Part shown: piece after piece, positions 1 through 5,936 of the stretch | Layout of the letters: every line of letters starts with the position of its first letter | How positions within the stretch are numbered: position 1 is the stretch's first letter | Source: Pseudomonadota bacterium | Lineage (GTDB): Bacteria; Pseudomonadota; Alphaproteobacteria; Caulobacterales; Caulobacteraceae | Assembly: GCA_023409795.1 (NCBI GenBank) | Contig: JAEYQX010000097.1 | Span: 1-10,076, forward strand | DNA: 10,076 nucleotides | Reading direction: 5' to 3' | Translations under genes and position numbers: made by a program | The notes under the pieces: model-generated | The model's database searches: none | Told to the model about the DNA's origin: nothing | Seen by the model: the letters and a program-made list of their open reading frames with translations, nothing else

Positions 1-689
1 CCTTTGGACTGGAGGCCCGGCCCGAGCGGATCGAGATCTACGACAACGCCCACATCCAGGGCACAAATGCCGTGGGCGGCATGGTGGTGGCAGGGCCCGA
101 GGGCTTCCGCAAGAACCAGTATCGCAAGTTCAACATCCGCGGCGAGGACCTGACGCCCGGTGACGACTACGGCATGATGCGCGAGGTGATGCGCCGCCGC
201 TTTGGCCGTCTGGTCAAGGACGAGGAAGCCGGCGAGGAGACCGAACGCCCCGACCTGCTGCTGATCGACGGCGGCGCAGGCCAGCTGGCCGAGGTTCTGG
301 CCATGCTGGACGAATACGGCCTGTCCGACATTGTCGCCGTGGGCGTGGCCAAGGGGCCGGACCGCGATGCCGGCAAGGAGCACTTCTTCATGCGGGGCAA
401 GCCGCCCTTCATGCTGCCGCTGAAGTCGCCCGCCCTCTATTACATCCAGCGGCTGCGCGATGAGGCCCACCGCTTCGCCAACGGGGCCCATGCCAAGCGG
501 CGCAGCATGGACATCAAGAAGAACCCGCTGGACGAGATCGAGGGCGTCGGGCCGGGACGCAAGAAGGCCCTGCTGCACGCCTTTGGCTCGGCCAAGGGCG
601 TCAGCCGCGCCTCGGTCGTGGATCTGGTCAAGGTCGACGGCGTTAGTCAGGCCCTGGCCGAGCGGATCCACGCCTTCTTCCATCGGTGA
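1..689 (+). CDS. uvrC: UvrABC system protein C, C-terminal part (5' end outside window)
   Basis: UvrC makes both incisions beside a bulky DNA lesion during nucleotide excision repair, acting with UvrB on the UvrA-marked site. The frame is open from base 3, with no start, so only the last 228 or so residues are visible. They begin in the RNase H-like nuclease domain. The hallmark YDNAHIQGTNAVGG stretch (first catalytic Asp at visible residue 14) is followed by LLLIDGGAGQ (second catalytic Asp, visible residue 89) and by RLRDEAHRFA, which holds the conserved His. The end is a tandem helix-hairpin-helix module (EIEGVGPGRKKALL, then VDGVSQALAERI), the DNA-binding part that places the 5' cut. The stop is TGA at 687-689. 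A carbonic anhydrase gene follows 56 bases later on the same strand. The GTG at 72 is an internal valine codon, not a start. The family call is nearly certain. Confidence 0.97.
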   Translation, partial: FGLEARPERIEIYDNAHIQGTNAVGGMVVAGPEGFRKNQYRKFNIRGEDLTPGDDYGMMREVMRRRFGRLVKDEEAGEETERPDLLLIDGGAGQLAEVLAMLDEYGLSDIVAVGVAKGPDRDAGKEHFFMRGKPPFMLPLKSPALYYIQRLRDEAHRFANGAHAKRRSMDIKKNPLDEIEGVGPGRKKALLHAFGSAKGVSRASVVDLVKVDGVSQALAERIHAFFHR

Positions 690-745
690 CAAATCGCGGC
701 AGGGCGGGTTGAAGTGCGCCTGTCCCTGCGGCAAGGAACCGCATC

Positions 746-1357
746 ATGATTACAAAGCTCACCCAAGGTTACCGTCGCTTTCGCGAGACCCGCTGGCCGT
801 CGGAGCGCGCGGAATATGAGGCCCTGGCCAAGGGGCAGAAGCCGCACACCCTGATCGTCGCCTGTTCCGACAGCCGCGCCGATCCTGCCCTGATCTTCGA
901 CACCGCCCCCGGTGAGCTGTTCGTGGTCCGCAACGTGGCCAACCTGGTCCCGCCCTATGAGCCGGACGGCAAGCTGCACGGTGTCTCGGCGGCGCTGGAG
1001 TTCGGCGTCAATGTCCTGGACGTCAGGCAGATCGTGGTCATGGGCCATGCCGGCTGTGGCGGGGTCAATGCCATGCTGAACGGCACGCCTGACAACTGCC
1101 GCGACTTTGTCGAGCCCTGGGTCCAGCAGGCGGCCCCCTATGTGCGCCGCTTCATCGCCGACCACCCCGCCGACCAGGCCGAGTGCGTGGCCGAGGAGGC
1201 GGGCGTGCGCCTGTCGCTGGAAAACCTGCGCACCTTCCCCTGGATCGCCGAGAAGGAAGCGGCAGGCGAGCTGGCCCTGGTCGGCCTGCACTTCGGCATT
1301 GCCCAGGGCATCCTAAAAAAGCTGACGGACAGCCCGCGCTTCGAGCCCCTGGCCTGA
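746..1357 (+). CDS. beta-class carbonic anhydrase
   Basis: This 203-residue protein should interconvert CO2 and bicarbonate in the cytoplasm, supplying bicarbonate to carboxylases and helping pH balance. The zinc site of the beta class is complete: C40 and D42 with R44 in ACSDSR, and H101 and C104 in GHAGCGG, in the usual order and spacing. The FVVRNVANLVPPY segment and HGVSAALEFGVNVL are also typical of the family. There is no signal peptide. The ATG at 746 has a good ribosome site (AAGGAA at 733-738, 7 bases upstream), which fixes the start. It lies 56 bases after uvrC and about 70 before pgsA, all on one strand, so the three may share a transcript. That is unproven. Carbonic anhydrase is not a functional partner of the flanking genes, so it may be a later insertion into an old uvrC-pgsA neighbourhood. 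The enzyme class is very secure; physiological role is inference. Confidence 0.95.
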   Translation: MITKLTQGYRRFRETRWPSERAEYEALAKGQKPHTLIVACSDSRADPALIFDTAPGELFVVRNVANLVPPYEPDGKLHGVSAALEFGVNVLDVRQIVVMGHAGCGGVNAMLNGTPDNCRDFVEPWVQQAAPYVRRFIADHPADQAECVAEEAGVRLSLENLRTFPWIAEKEAAGELALVGLHFGIAQGILKKLTDSPRFEPLA

Positions 1358-1363
1358 CCGGAT

Positions 1364-1388
1364 GCGGCAGGAGCCTCGCTTCTGCCGC
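1364..1388. repeat. 7-bp inverted repeat between carbonic anhydrase and pgsA
   Basis: GCGGCAG (1364-1370) and CTGCCGC (1382-1388) are perfect complements around an 11-base loop, 6 bases after the carbonic anhydrase stop. No T-run follows, so it does not look like an intrinsic terminator. It could be an mRNA stabilising or attenuating hairpin before pgsA, or chance in GC-rich DNA. Confidence 0.3.
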
Positions 1389-1429
1389 CAAAGCGTGGCA
1401 AATCAGTCGGCCCAATACCGGAAGTGACC

Positions 1430-2062
1430 ATGGCCCCTGCCCACAAAGTGAACCCGATCCCCAATATCCTGACCAGCATCCGCCTGGCTGCCGGGGTCGT
1501 CATGTTCCTGCTGCTGGCCGGGGCGACCAGCGGCTTTCCCTTCATTTCGGTCTGGCTGAGCCCCGATGACCAGTTCGCCATGTACAAGATCGGCTTCTGG
1601 ATCTTCGTCATTGCCGCCTCGACCGACTGGATCGACGGCTACCTGGCGCGCAAGTGGAATGCGACCTCGCGCTGGGGAGCCATCCTTGACCCCATCGCCG
1701 ACAAGATCCTGGTCACCGGGGCTATCCTGGGCGTCCTGACCAGTGGCTCGGTGCAGCAGATCATCATTCCCTGCGGCCTGATCCTGTTCCGCGAGTTCGC
1801 CGTTTCGGCCCTGCGCGAGACCATGGCCGGCCGCATCAGCCTGCCGGTGACGCTGGCGGCCAAGTGGAAGACCACGCTGCAGATGGTGGCCCTGGGCTGC
1901 CAGCTGTTCGCCCGCAACTGGGACAGCTTTGGCCTGGACTTTGCCCTGCTCAACTACTTCCAGCCCTTTGCCGACACCCTGATCTGGCTGGCGGCCCTGA
2001 TCACCATCTGGACCGGCTGGCAATATTTCAGCGCCGCCCAGAAGCAGATGCGCGACCTGTAA
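1430..2062 (+). CDS. pgsA: CDP-diacylglycerol--glycerol-3-phosphate 3-phosphatidyltransferase
   Basis: PgsA is the inner-membrane enzyme that transfers the phosphatidyl group of CDP-diacylglycerol to glycerol-3-phosphate, the committed step to phosphatidylglycerol and cardiolipin. The protein has 210 residues from the ATG at 1430. The full CDP-alcohol phosphatidyltransferase signature D-x2-D-G-x2-A-R-x8-G-x3-D-x3-D is present: D66, D69, G70, A73, R74, G83, D87, D91. The N-terminus (PNILTSIRLAAG) is typical PgsA, and hydrophobic segments around residues 18-35, 53-65, 94-115 and 170-195 fit a polytopic membrane protein. Start choice: an in-frame GTG at 1424 overlaps the best ribosome site (GGAAG, 1420-1424), so the ATG at 1430, 5 bases downstream, is preferred. 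The gene ends shortly before a strong terminator (2091-2120). In other Caulobacter relatives pgsA is commonly followed by molybdopterin genes; here the transcript ends and a convergent gene follows. Confidence 0.95.
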   Translation: MAPAHKVNPIPNILTSIRLAAGVVMFLLLAGATSGFPFISVWLSPDDQFAMYKIGFWIFVIAASTDWIDGYLARKWNATSRWGAILDPIADKILVTGAILGVLTSGSVQQIIIPCGLILFREFAVSALRETMAGRISLPVTLAAKWKTTLQMVALGCQLFARNWDSFGLDFALLNYFQPFADTLIWLAALITIWTGWQYFSAAQKQMRDL

Positions 2063-2090
2063 AAGGGGCGGCAAAGGCCCTGGCATCAGA

Positions 2091-2120
2091 CCCTCCTCTG
2101 GCAACGGGGGAGGGTTTTTT
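2091..2120 (+). terminator. Rho-independent terminator after pgsA
   Basis: CCCTCCTC (2091-2098) pairs with GGGGAGGG (2107-2114) as an 8-bp stem with one T-G wobble and an 8-base loop, followed directly by six T residues (2115-2120). It starts 28 bases after the pgsA stop, on the coding strand, and should end the uvrC/carbonic anhydrase/pgsA transcript before the convergent GNAT gene. Confidence 0.85.
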
Positions 2121-2167
2121 CTGGGCTGGCCCCTGCCCCGCTGCGTGGGGAAGGCCAGCGGGCACGG

Positions 2168-2692
2168 CTAGAGCGCCTTTTCCAGGACCACGAAGCTCAG
2201 CTCGGCCCTGGGCAGGCCAAAGCGGGGCTCGTCCTTGGGGAAGGGCCGCACCTCGCCGGTCAGGGCATAGCCGAGGCGCTGATACCAGGCGATCAGCTCG
2301 GTCCGCTGGCGGATGACGGTCATCTCCATGCGGGTGGCCGAGAAGCGGGCGCGGGCCTCCTGCTCGGCCGCCTCGACCAGGCGACGGCCCAGGCCGCCGG
2401 CCTGGCGCGCCGGATCGACGCCCAGCAGGCCCAGATAGGCCAGACCCTGGCCCAGGTCGGCGACCTGGACGCAGCCGACCAGGCCATCGTTCGCTTGCGC
2501 CACCAGGATCACCCGGGCCGGATCGGCGAGGATCTCGGCCAGGGCGTCCGGGTCGGTGCGCTGCCCGTCCAGCAGGTCCGCCTCGTGGGTCCAGCCCTGG
2601 CGGGCCGCATCGCCGCGATAGGCGCGCTCGACCAGGGCGTGCAGCGGCGGGATGTCCGCCGCCGTCGCCGGGCGCAGGTCCATCGCCGTCAT
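2168..2692 (-). CDS. GNAT-family N-acetyltransferase
   Basis: This predicted cytoplasmic acetyl-CoA-dependent acetyltransferase has 174 residues, the usual size of a single GNAT domain. The acetyl-CoA binding motif A is clear: a beta strand YLGLLGVDP (86-94) followed by RQAGGLGRRLVEAAE, in which Q97-x-x-G100-x-G102 forms the pyrophosphate loop. WYQRLGYALTGEV (136-148) is the typical C-terminal motif B. There is no signal peptide or membrane segment. The substrate cannot be told; the Gly-rich motif alone does not separate amine, peptide and antibiotic acetyltransferases. The ATG overlaps the TGA of the upstream S46 peptidase gene (ATGA, 2689-2692), with GGAGGA 12 bases upstream inside that gene. 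Translation is thus probably coupled, which favours this start over the ATG at 2683. Coupling means that the premature stop in the upstream gene could lower its expression. Confidence 0.88.
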   Translation of the reverse strand: MTAMDLRPATAADIPPLHALVERAYRGDAARQGWTHEADLLDGQRTDPDALAEILADPARVILVAQANDGLVGCVQVADLGQGLAYLGLLGVDPARQAGGLGRRLVEAAEQEARARFSATRMEMTVIRQRTELIAWYQRLGYALTGEVRPFPKDEPRFGLPRAELSFVVLEKAL

Positions 2693-4758
2693 TCGACGCC
2701 CAGTTCCTCCACCAGGTGGGTCAGGCCATAGACGTCGCGGATGGCTGTGGTCACGGCCTGGGTGGTGACGATGACGCTGCGGTTGACGTTGCGGTCATAG
2801 CCATAGGCGTTGCGCTGGGTCAGGACGGTGGAGTCAAAGTTGGCCCCGATGATCTCGCCCCTGGCGTTCAGCACCGGCGAGCCCGACGAGCCGCCGATGG
2901 TGTCGGTCGAGACGGTCATGTTGATGACCGCGTTCGGGTCGATCCGCTCGCGGGCCGCCTGCAGGCCCGGGGTGGTGACAAAGGGCTCGGCCCCGGTGGC
3001 GCGGTCCCACAGCCCGGCAAAGGTGGTGAAGGCCCCGAAGCGCTGGCCGGGGACATCCGAGCCCTCGACCTTGCCATAGGTCAGGCGCAGCGTGCCGGTG
3101 GCGTCCGGATAGACGGCGTCGCCATAGACGTCGAAGCGGGCCGCCGCCAGCTGCTCGGACGCCTTGTCGGTCGGGGCCTGGACCCGGCTTTCCCAGTCGG
3201 AGCGGATGGCGCGGGCGTCCTCGTCGATGCGCAGGGCATACTGGATCAGCGGGTCATCCGAGGCCTGGATGGCCTCAAGGCCGCCCTCCCACAGGGCGCG
3301 GCGCACGGCCGGATCGGCCAGGCGGGTGCCCTCGACCAGGCGGGCCGACAGGCCTTCGGGGCTTTCCTTGCCCAGCAGGTCGGCCATGTAGGGGCTGTCG
3401 ACGGTCAGCCATTCGCGGGTCTTGGACAGCCACCACTCCAGGCGGATCTGCTCCAGCTCCGGATAGGTCGGGCGGTTGGCAAACAGGCGCGCCTCCACGG
3501 CGGCAAGGCGGCTGTCGGAATACTCGGGCAGGCGCTCGCCCGACGGCTTGGCCCGCTCCTGGGCCGCGCGCACCAGGGTGCGGGCCCAACCGAACAGGTT
3601 GGAGCCCCCCGCCACCGAGGTCGTGCCCATGCCCGTCCCGCCTTCCAGCAGGGCCATCGGGGCATAGAGCTCGCGCGCGATCGGCTGGACCGCCTCCAGG
3701 GCCAGCCAGGGTTCCTGCGATGCGGCCTGGCGGCGGAAGTCAGCCTCGGCCTCGGCCTTGGTCTGCATGAAGGCCGGGTCGATAAGGGCCGCCATGCGGC
3801 CCCGGCCGCGCTTGTAGGTGTTCTCGACGCCGCCAATCGGGTCCATGGCGATGAAGGCCTGTTACTCGCCCTCCTCGGAATAGCGGATCAGGCGGCCCCG
3901 CAGCTCCGAGGCGATCAGTTGGTCCATCGGCAGGACGACATCGCGGATGGTCATCAGCTGGGCCTGGGTCAGCAGGCGCTGGGTCGAGCCGGGGTTGCCC
4001 GACAGGAAGACCGGCTCGCCCTCGGTCGGCTTGCCAGGGTTCCACGTGAAGTGGACGGGGGTGCTGACCGGCTTGCCGTCCTCGTAGAGGCGCACGAAGG
4101 CGGCATCGATGGCAAAGCGCGGGAAGGAGAAGTTGTCGAGGTCGCCGCCAAAGGTGGCCGCGCGATCCTCGGGTGCCCAGGCCAGGCGCACGTCGTCATA
4201 CTTGCGGAACCTGTAGAGCTTGAACTGGCCGCCGCGATACAGGCTGACCACCTGGCAGCGCACCTTGGGATCATTGCCGCAGGCCTCGGATTCGATGCGG
4301 GCGGCCTCGGCCGACTTGGCACGGGTAAAGGCCTGGCCCTCCAGGCCCTCGGCGGCCTTGTTGACGCGCTCGGTGACGTCCGAGATGTCGGTCAGGATTT
4401 CCGCCGTCGCGCCAGGGCACTTCAGCTCTTCGTCGCGGCTTTTGGGCAGGAAGCCGGTCTCGGCATACTGCAGCTGGGGCGTGGACAGGTTGGCCACGCA
4501 GGTCGCCACGCAGTGGTTGTTGGTCATCACCAGGCCCTCGGCCGAGATCACCCCCGCCGAACAGCCGCCGAACTTGACCGAGGACAGGCGCAGGCGGTCC
4601 AGGAAAGCCTGGTCGATGCTGGTGCCCAACTGCTGGTTCGCCCGCGCGATGGGGAAGTTGTCATAGGTCCACATCCCCTCCTCTGCCGAGGCCGAGGAGG
4701 CGGCAAGGACCAGGGCGGCCGATGAAACAAAGAGGGAAAGGGCGTGGACTGGGCGCAT
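2689..4758 (-). pseudogene. S46-family dipeptidyl-peptidase (DPP11-like), interrupted by an in-frame stop
   Basis: Exported serine exopeptidase of MEROPS family S46 (DPP7/DPP11), which removes dipeptides from peptide N-termini in the periplasm. Start ATG 4758 follows GAGGAG (4763-4768). The first 25 residues are a signal peptide (hydrophobic core about 7-20, ASSASA before EEGMWTYDNFP). Catalytic His82 lies in TNNHC, the likely Asp218 in AIDAAFVR, and Ser625 (counted through the stop) in GGSSGSP. Residue 18 after the serine is Ser, the position that is Arg/Ser in DPP11 and Gly in DPP7, so acidic P1 preference is inferred. After 298 codons a TAA (3862-3864) stops the frame; reading resumes in the same frame for 390 codons, aligning without a gap to the intact paralogue at 5937-8033. 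Codon count through the stop (689) fits the paralogue's 698. His/Asp and Ser fall on different fragments, and only the first has a signal peptide, so without readthrough the enzyme should be inactive. Sequencing error is the main alternative. Confidence 0.88.
3862..3864 (-). other. premature in-frame TAA codon inside the S46 gene
   Basis: The minus-strand reading is ...TCC GAG GAG GGC GAG TAA CAG GCC TTC ATC GCC ATG GAC..., so SEEGE-stop-QAFIAMD. In the paralogue the equivalent stretch is TTSEEARRVSVD, with a Glu at the stop position and identical spacing to the shared DP..G.EN motif. A single substitution, such as GAA to TAA, would explain it. The next ATG (3846) is 15 bases downstream and lacks a well-placed ribosome site of its own, although GGAGGG sits just before the stop. 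Confidence 0.85.
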
Positions 4759-4800
4759 GGGGCTCCTCGACGGCAAGATCGGCCTGAGAAAGAAACAGGG

Positions 4801-4821
4801 TCTAGAGAGTCTAAAGAGTCT
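4801..4821. repeat. short tandem repeat, 9-bp unit
   Basis: TCTAGAGAG, TCTAAAGAG and a partial third TCT follow each other directly in the divergent intergenic region, 43 bases upstream of the S46 start. Two units with one mismatch could be chance, or a binding site for a regulator of the S46 gene. Confidence 0.3.
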
Positions 4822-4908
4822 CATCCGTCCAGAAGAATTGAGTTTCGAGCCTCTCAAATCGCCTGATGTTGCCCCAGCCTGATCTCTTCATGTCGATTGG
4901 AACGCTTG

Positions 4909-4931
4909 CGCCCATTGAAGCTTGATGGGCG
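4909..4931. promoter_or_regulatory. inverted repeat in the divergent intergenic region (possible operator)
   Basis: CGCCCAT (4909-4915) and ATGGGCG (4925-4931) form a perfect 7-bp dyad with a 9-base spacer. It lies just upstream of the candidate promoter for the small gene at 5006 and between two divergent genes. The geometry suits a dimeric regulator, but no known operator is recognised. The 247 bases between 4759 and 5005 hold no other gene. Confidence 0.3.
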
Positions 4932-4945
4932 AGATAGGCCCGGGC

Positions 4946-4975
4946 TTGCCGATGACAAGGGCCAGAGCGTAATTT
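4946..4975 (+). promoter_or_regulatory. candidate sigma-70-type promoter for the 5006 gene
   Basis: TTGCCG (4946-4951) and TAATTT (4970-4975) are separated by 18 bases and sit in the only AT-rich stretch of the area. This would give a leader of about 20-25 bases before the ATG at 5006, with GGAGA at 4996-5000. Judged by eye only. Confidence 0.4.
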
Positions 4976-5005
4976 AATTGAACGGTGTTTTTTACGGAGA
5001 CCAGC

Positions 5006-5311
5006 ATGGCCGACCCCTTTCCTGAAGGCGTGGTCCACACGGCGGCGGATGACGTGCGCCGGGCGATCGAGACCAGGGCGGGTGGACTGAAGGCCTGGGC
5101 TGGCCTGACCCCTTTGGGCCGCAATGAGTTCCTGTGCTGGATCGAGGACGCCAAACAGGCCAGGACCCGCGCCAAGCGGATCGGCCGGATGCTGGAAGAT
5201 CTTGAGGCCGGCAAGAAGCGCCCCTGCTGCTGGGCCGGCTGCATCCACCGCACCGACAAGGCACCGGGGCCCTGGCAACAGGCTGTGCTGGTGGAGGGGA
5301 AGAAGGGGTGA
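5006..5311 (+). CDS. small YdeI/OmpD-associated-type protein
   Basis: This 101-residue protein resembles the C-terminal part of the YdeI/OmpD-associated family, whose members carry a W-x2-LTP..R.EF..WIE.AK...TR..RI..ML..L..GK block. That block is visible here from about residue 31 to 71. YdeI-like proteins have been linked to bacteriocin and antimicrobial-peptide protection, but biochemical function is not settled and should not be assumed for this short form. After the block comes RPCCWAGCIHR, with C74, C75, C79 and H81 close together, which could bind a metal; this is inference. No signal peptide or membrane segment is seen. ATG 5006 has GGAGA 5 bases upstream; an in-frame GTG at 4985 lacks such a site. 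The gene is alone on its strand, divergent from the interrupted S46 gene and convergent with the DUF559 remnant. It is a real gene on codon use and ribosome site; the family assignment is from memory of the motif. Confidence 0.75.
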   Translation: MADPFPEGVVHTAADDVRRAIETRAGGLKAWAGLTPLGRNEFLCWIEDAKQARTRAKRIGRMLEDLEAGKKRPCCWAGCIHRTDKAPGPWQQAVLVEGKKG

Positions 5312-5335
5312 GGTTTTCCTTGCTACGCCAGGAGT

Positions 5336-5383
5336 GCCCCTCCACCGCTTCGCGGTCCCCCTCCCCATTCCATGGGGAGGAAA
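5336..5383 (+). repeat. palindromic intergenic repeat, copy A
   Basis: This 48-base stretch recurs at 5825-5872 with one mismatch (C5370 against G5859). It contains two hairpins: ACCGC-TTC-GCGGT (5344-5356) and a perfect 9-bp CCTCCCCAT-TCC-ATGGGGAGG (5360-5380). Elements built as cccctcc...ggggagga with a variable middle are common between genes in Caulobacteraceae and Sphingomonads. This copy starts 24 bases after the stop of the small gene at 5006-5311. Confidence 0.85.
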
Positions 5384-5447
5384 GTTTCCTCCCTGTGGCG
5401 GAGCCATGGGGAGGTGGCAGGGCGCGTCAGCGGCCTGACGGAGGGGC
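5384..5447 (-). repeat. related palindromic repeat in inverted orientation, abutting copy A
   Basis: Read on the minus strand this stretch begins GGCCCCTCCGTCAGG, contains CCACCTCCCCATGG and ends CAGGGAGGAAA, the same plan as copy A but with a different middle. With copy A it makes a head-to-head pair of about 112 bases. It holds the hairpin CGTCAG-CGGC-CTGACG (5425-5440), and the stop codon of the DUF559 remnant (5427-5429) lies in that hairpin, so the repeat supplies the end of the reading frame. Confidence 0.6.
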
Positions 5448-5784
5448 CGCCTCCTGCTCGATCAGGGCCAGGACGCCATCAAGATAGTCCCTGATATCGG
5501 TCGCCCGAACGCGCAGGACCCGAATCCCCTGTTGTGCCAGCCAGGCCGTTCGTCGGGCGTCGTGGGCCAACTGTTCGGGATAATCGTGCCCCGTCGACCT
5601 CGACCGCCAGGCGCACGGATGGACAGTAGAAGTCGAGGATATAGGGACCGATCGGATGCTGGCGACGAAAGCGGGTGCCGGACAGCGAGCGGGCTTTCAG
5701 GCAGGACCACAGCCGCGCCTCGGGCGGGGTGAGGGCTCGCCTCAGGCGAGCGGCCCTTCGATAGGTTTCGGCAGGCGGCGGCAT
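5427..5784 (-). pseudogene. DUF559 (Vsr-like) endonuclease-domain gene, frameshifted
   Basis: DUF559 proteins have a very-short-patch-repair-like PD-(D/E)xK nuclease fold; their cellular role is unknown, and many are short single-domain proteins near repeats. From ATG 5784 the frame reads LRRALTPPEARLW, FRRQHPIGPYILDFYCP and RLAVEVDG, with candidate metal ligands D51, E62 and D64. At about 5586-5592 the frame breaks. The expected continuation is in another frame: HDYPEQLAHDARRTAWL, then GIRVLRVRATDIRDYLDGVLALIEQ and a TGA at 5427-5429. Two (or five) bases appear lost in or next to a GGGG run, so a sequencing or homopolymer error is possible. As written, the original frame runs out of family similarity after VDG. 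No good ribosome site precedes ATG 5784, so the start is tentative. The gene is flanked by the palindromic repeats and its 3' end lies inside one. Confidence 0.8.
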
Positions 5785-5824
5785 GGAGGGGAATGGAAGA
5801 TTAATTGACTGGTTCGTCAATATA

Positions 5825-5872
5825 GCCCCTCCACCGCTTCGCGGTCCCCCTCCCCATTGCATGGGGAGGAAA
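5825..5872 (+). repeat. palindromic intergenic repeat, copy B
   Basis: This is a 47-of-48 match to copy A, in the same orientation 489 bases away, with the same two hairpins and only the loop base of the second changed. It lies upstream of the DUF559 remnant (41 bases before its ATG) and just beyond the terminator of the intact S46 gene. The two direct copies bracket the DUF559 gene. Confidence 0.85.
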
Positions 5873-5882
5873 AACGGTGGCC

Positions 5883-5913
5883 AAACAAAAAGGGGCACCG
5901 CGGTGGGTGCCCC
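5883..5913 (-). terminator. Rho-independent terminator after the intact S46 gene
   Basis: On the minus strand GGGGCACC (5913-5906) and GGTGCCCC (5899-5892) form a perfect 8-bp stem with a 6-base loop, followed by TTTTTG and TTT (5891-5883). It begins 24 bases after the S46 stop (5937-5939) and should end that transcript before the DUF559 remnant. Confidence 0.88.
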
Positions 5914-5936
5914 TGATCAGCCGGTGAAGGCTCTGC

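Noticed and set aside
699..729. GCAGGG...CCCTGC inverted repeat between uvrC and the carbonic anhydrase gene
   Set aside because: A 6-bp stem with a loop of about 19 bases and no T-run is expected by chance in GC-rich DNA.
3846..3846. Independent translation of the C-terminal S46 fragment from ATG 3846 as a separate gene
   Set aside because: There is no ribosome site at suitable distance and no signal peptide, and the fragment lacks the His and Asp of the triad. It begins in the middle of a segment conserved with the paralogue.
3862..3864. Programmed stop readthrough or selenocysteine/pyrrolysine decoding in the S46 gene
   Set aside because: The codon is TAA, not TGA or TAG. The paralogue has an ordinary Glu there, the site is outside the catalytic motifs, and no recoding hairpin was evident by eye.
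2716..4725. 669-codon plus-strand open frame opposite the interrupted S46 gene
   Set aside because: It is a codon-bias shadow of a high-GC minus-strand gene; its product is a low-complexity Gly/Ala/Leu/Asp/Arg chain with no motif, while the minus strand encodes a recognisable peptidase.
5462..5710. 82-codon minus-strand frame overlapping the DUF559 remnant
   Set aside because: Neither its sequence nor its start resembles a protein; the region is explained by two frames of one frameshifted DUF559 gene.
5735..5751. Perfect 17-base palindrome GCTCGCCT-C-AGGCGAGC
   Set aside because: It lies within the conserved LRRALTPPEA coding region of the DUF559 remnant, and its bases are explained by the Arg/Ala codons; chance or coding constraint is enough.
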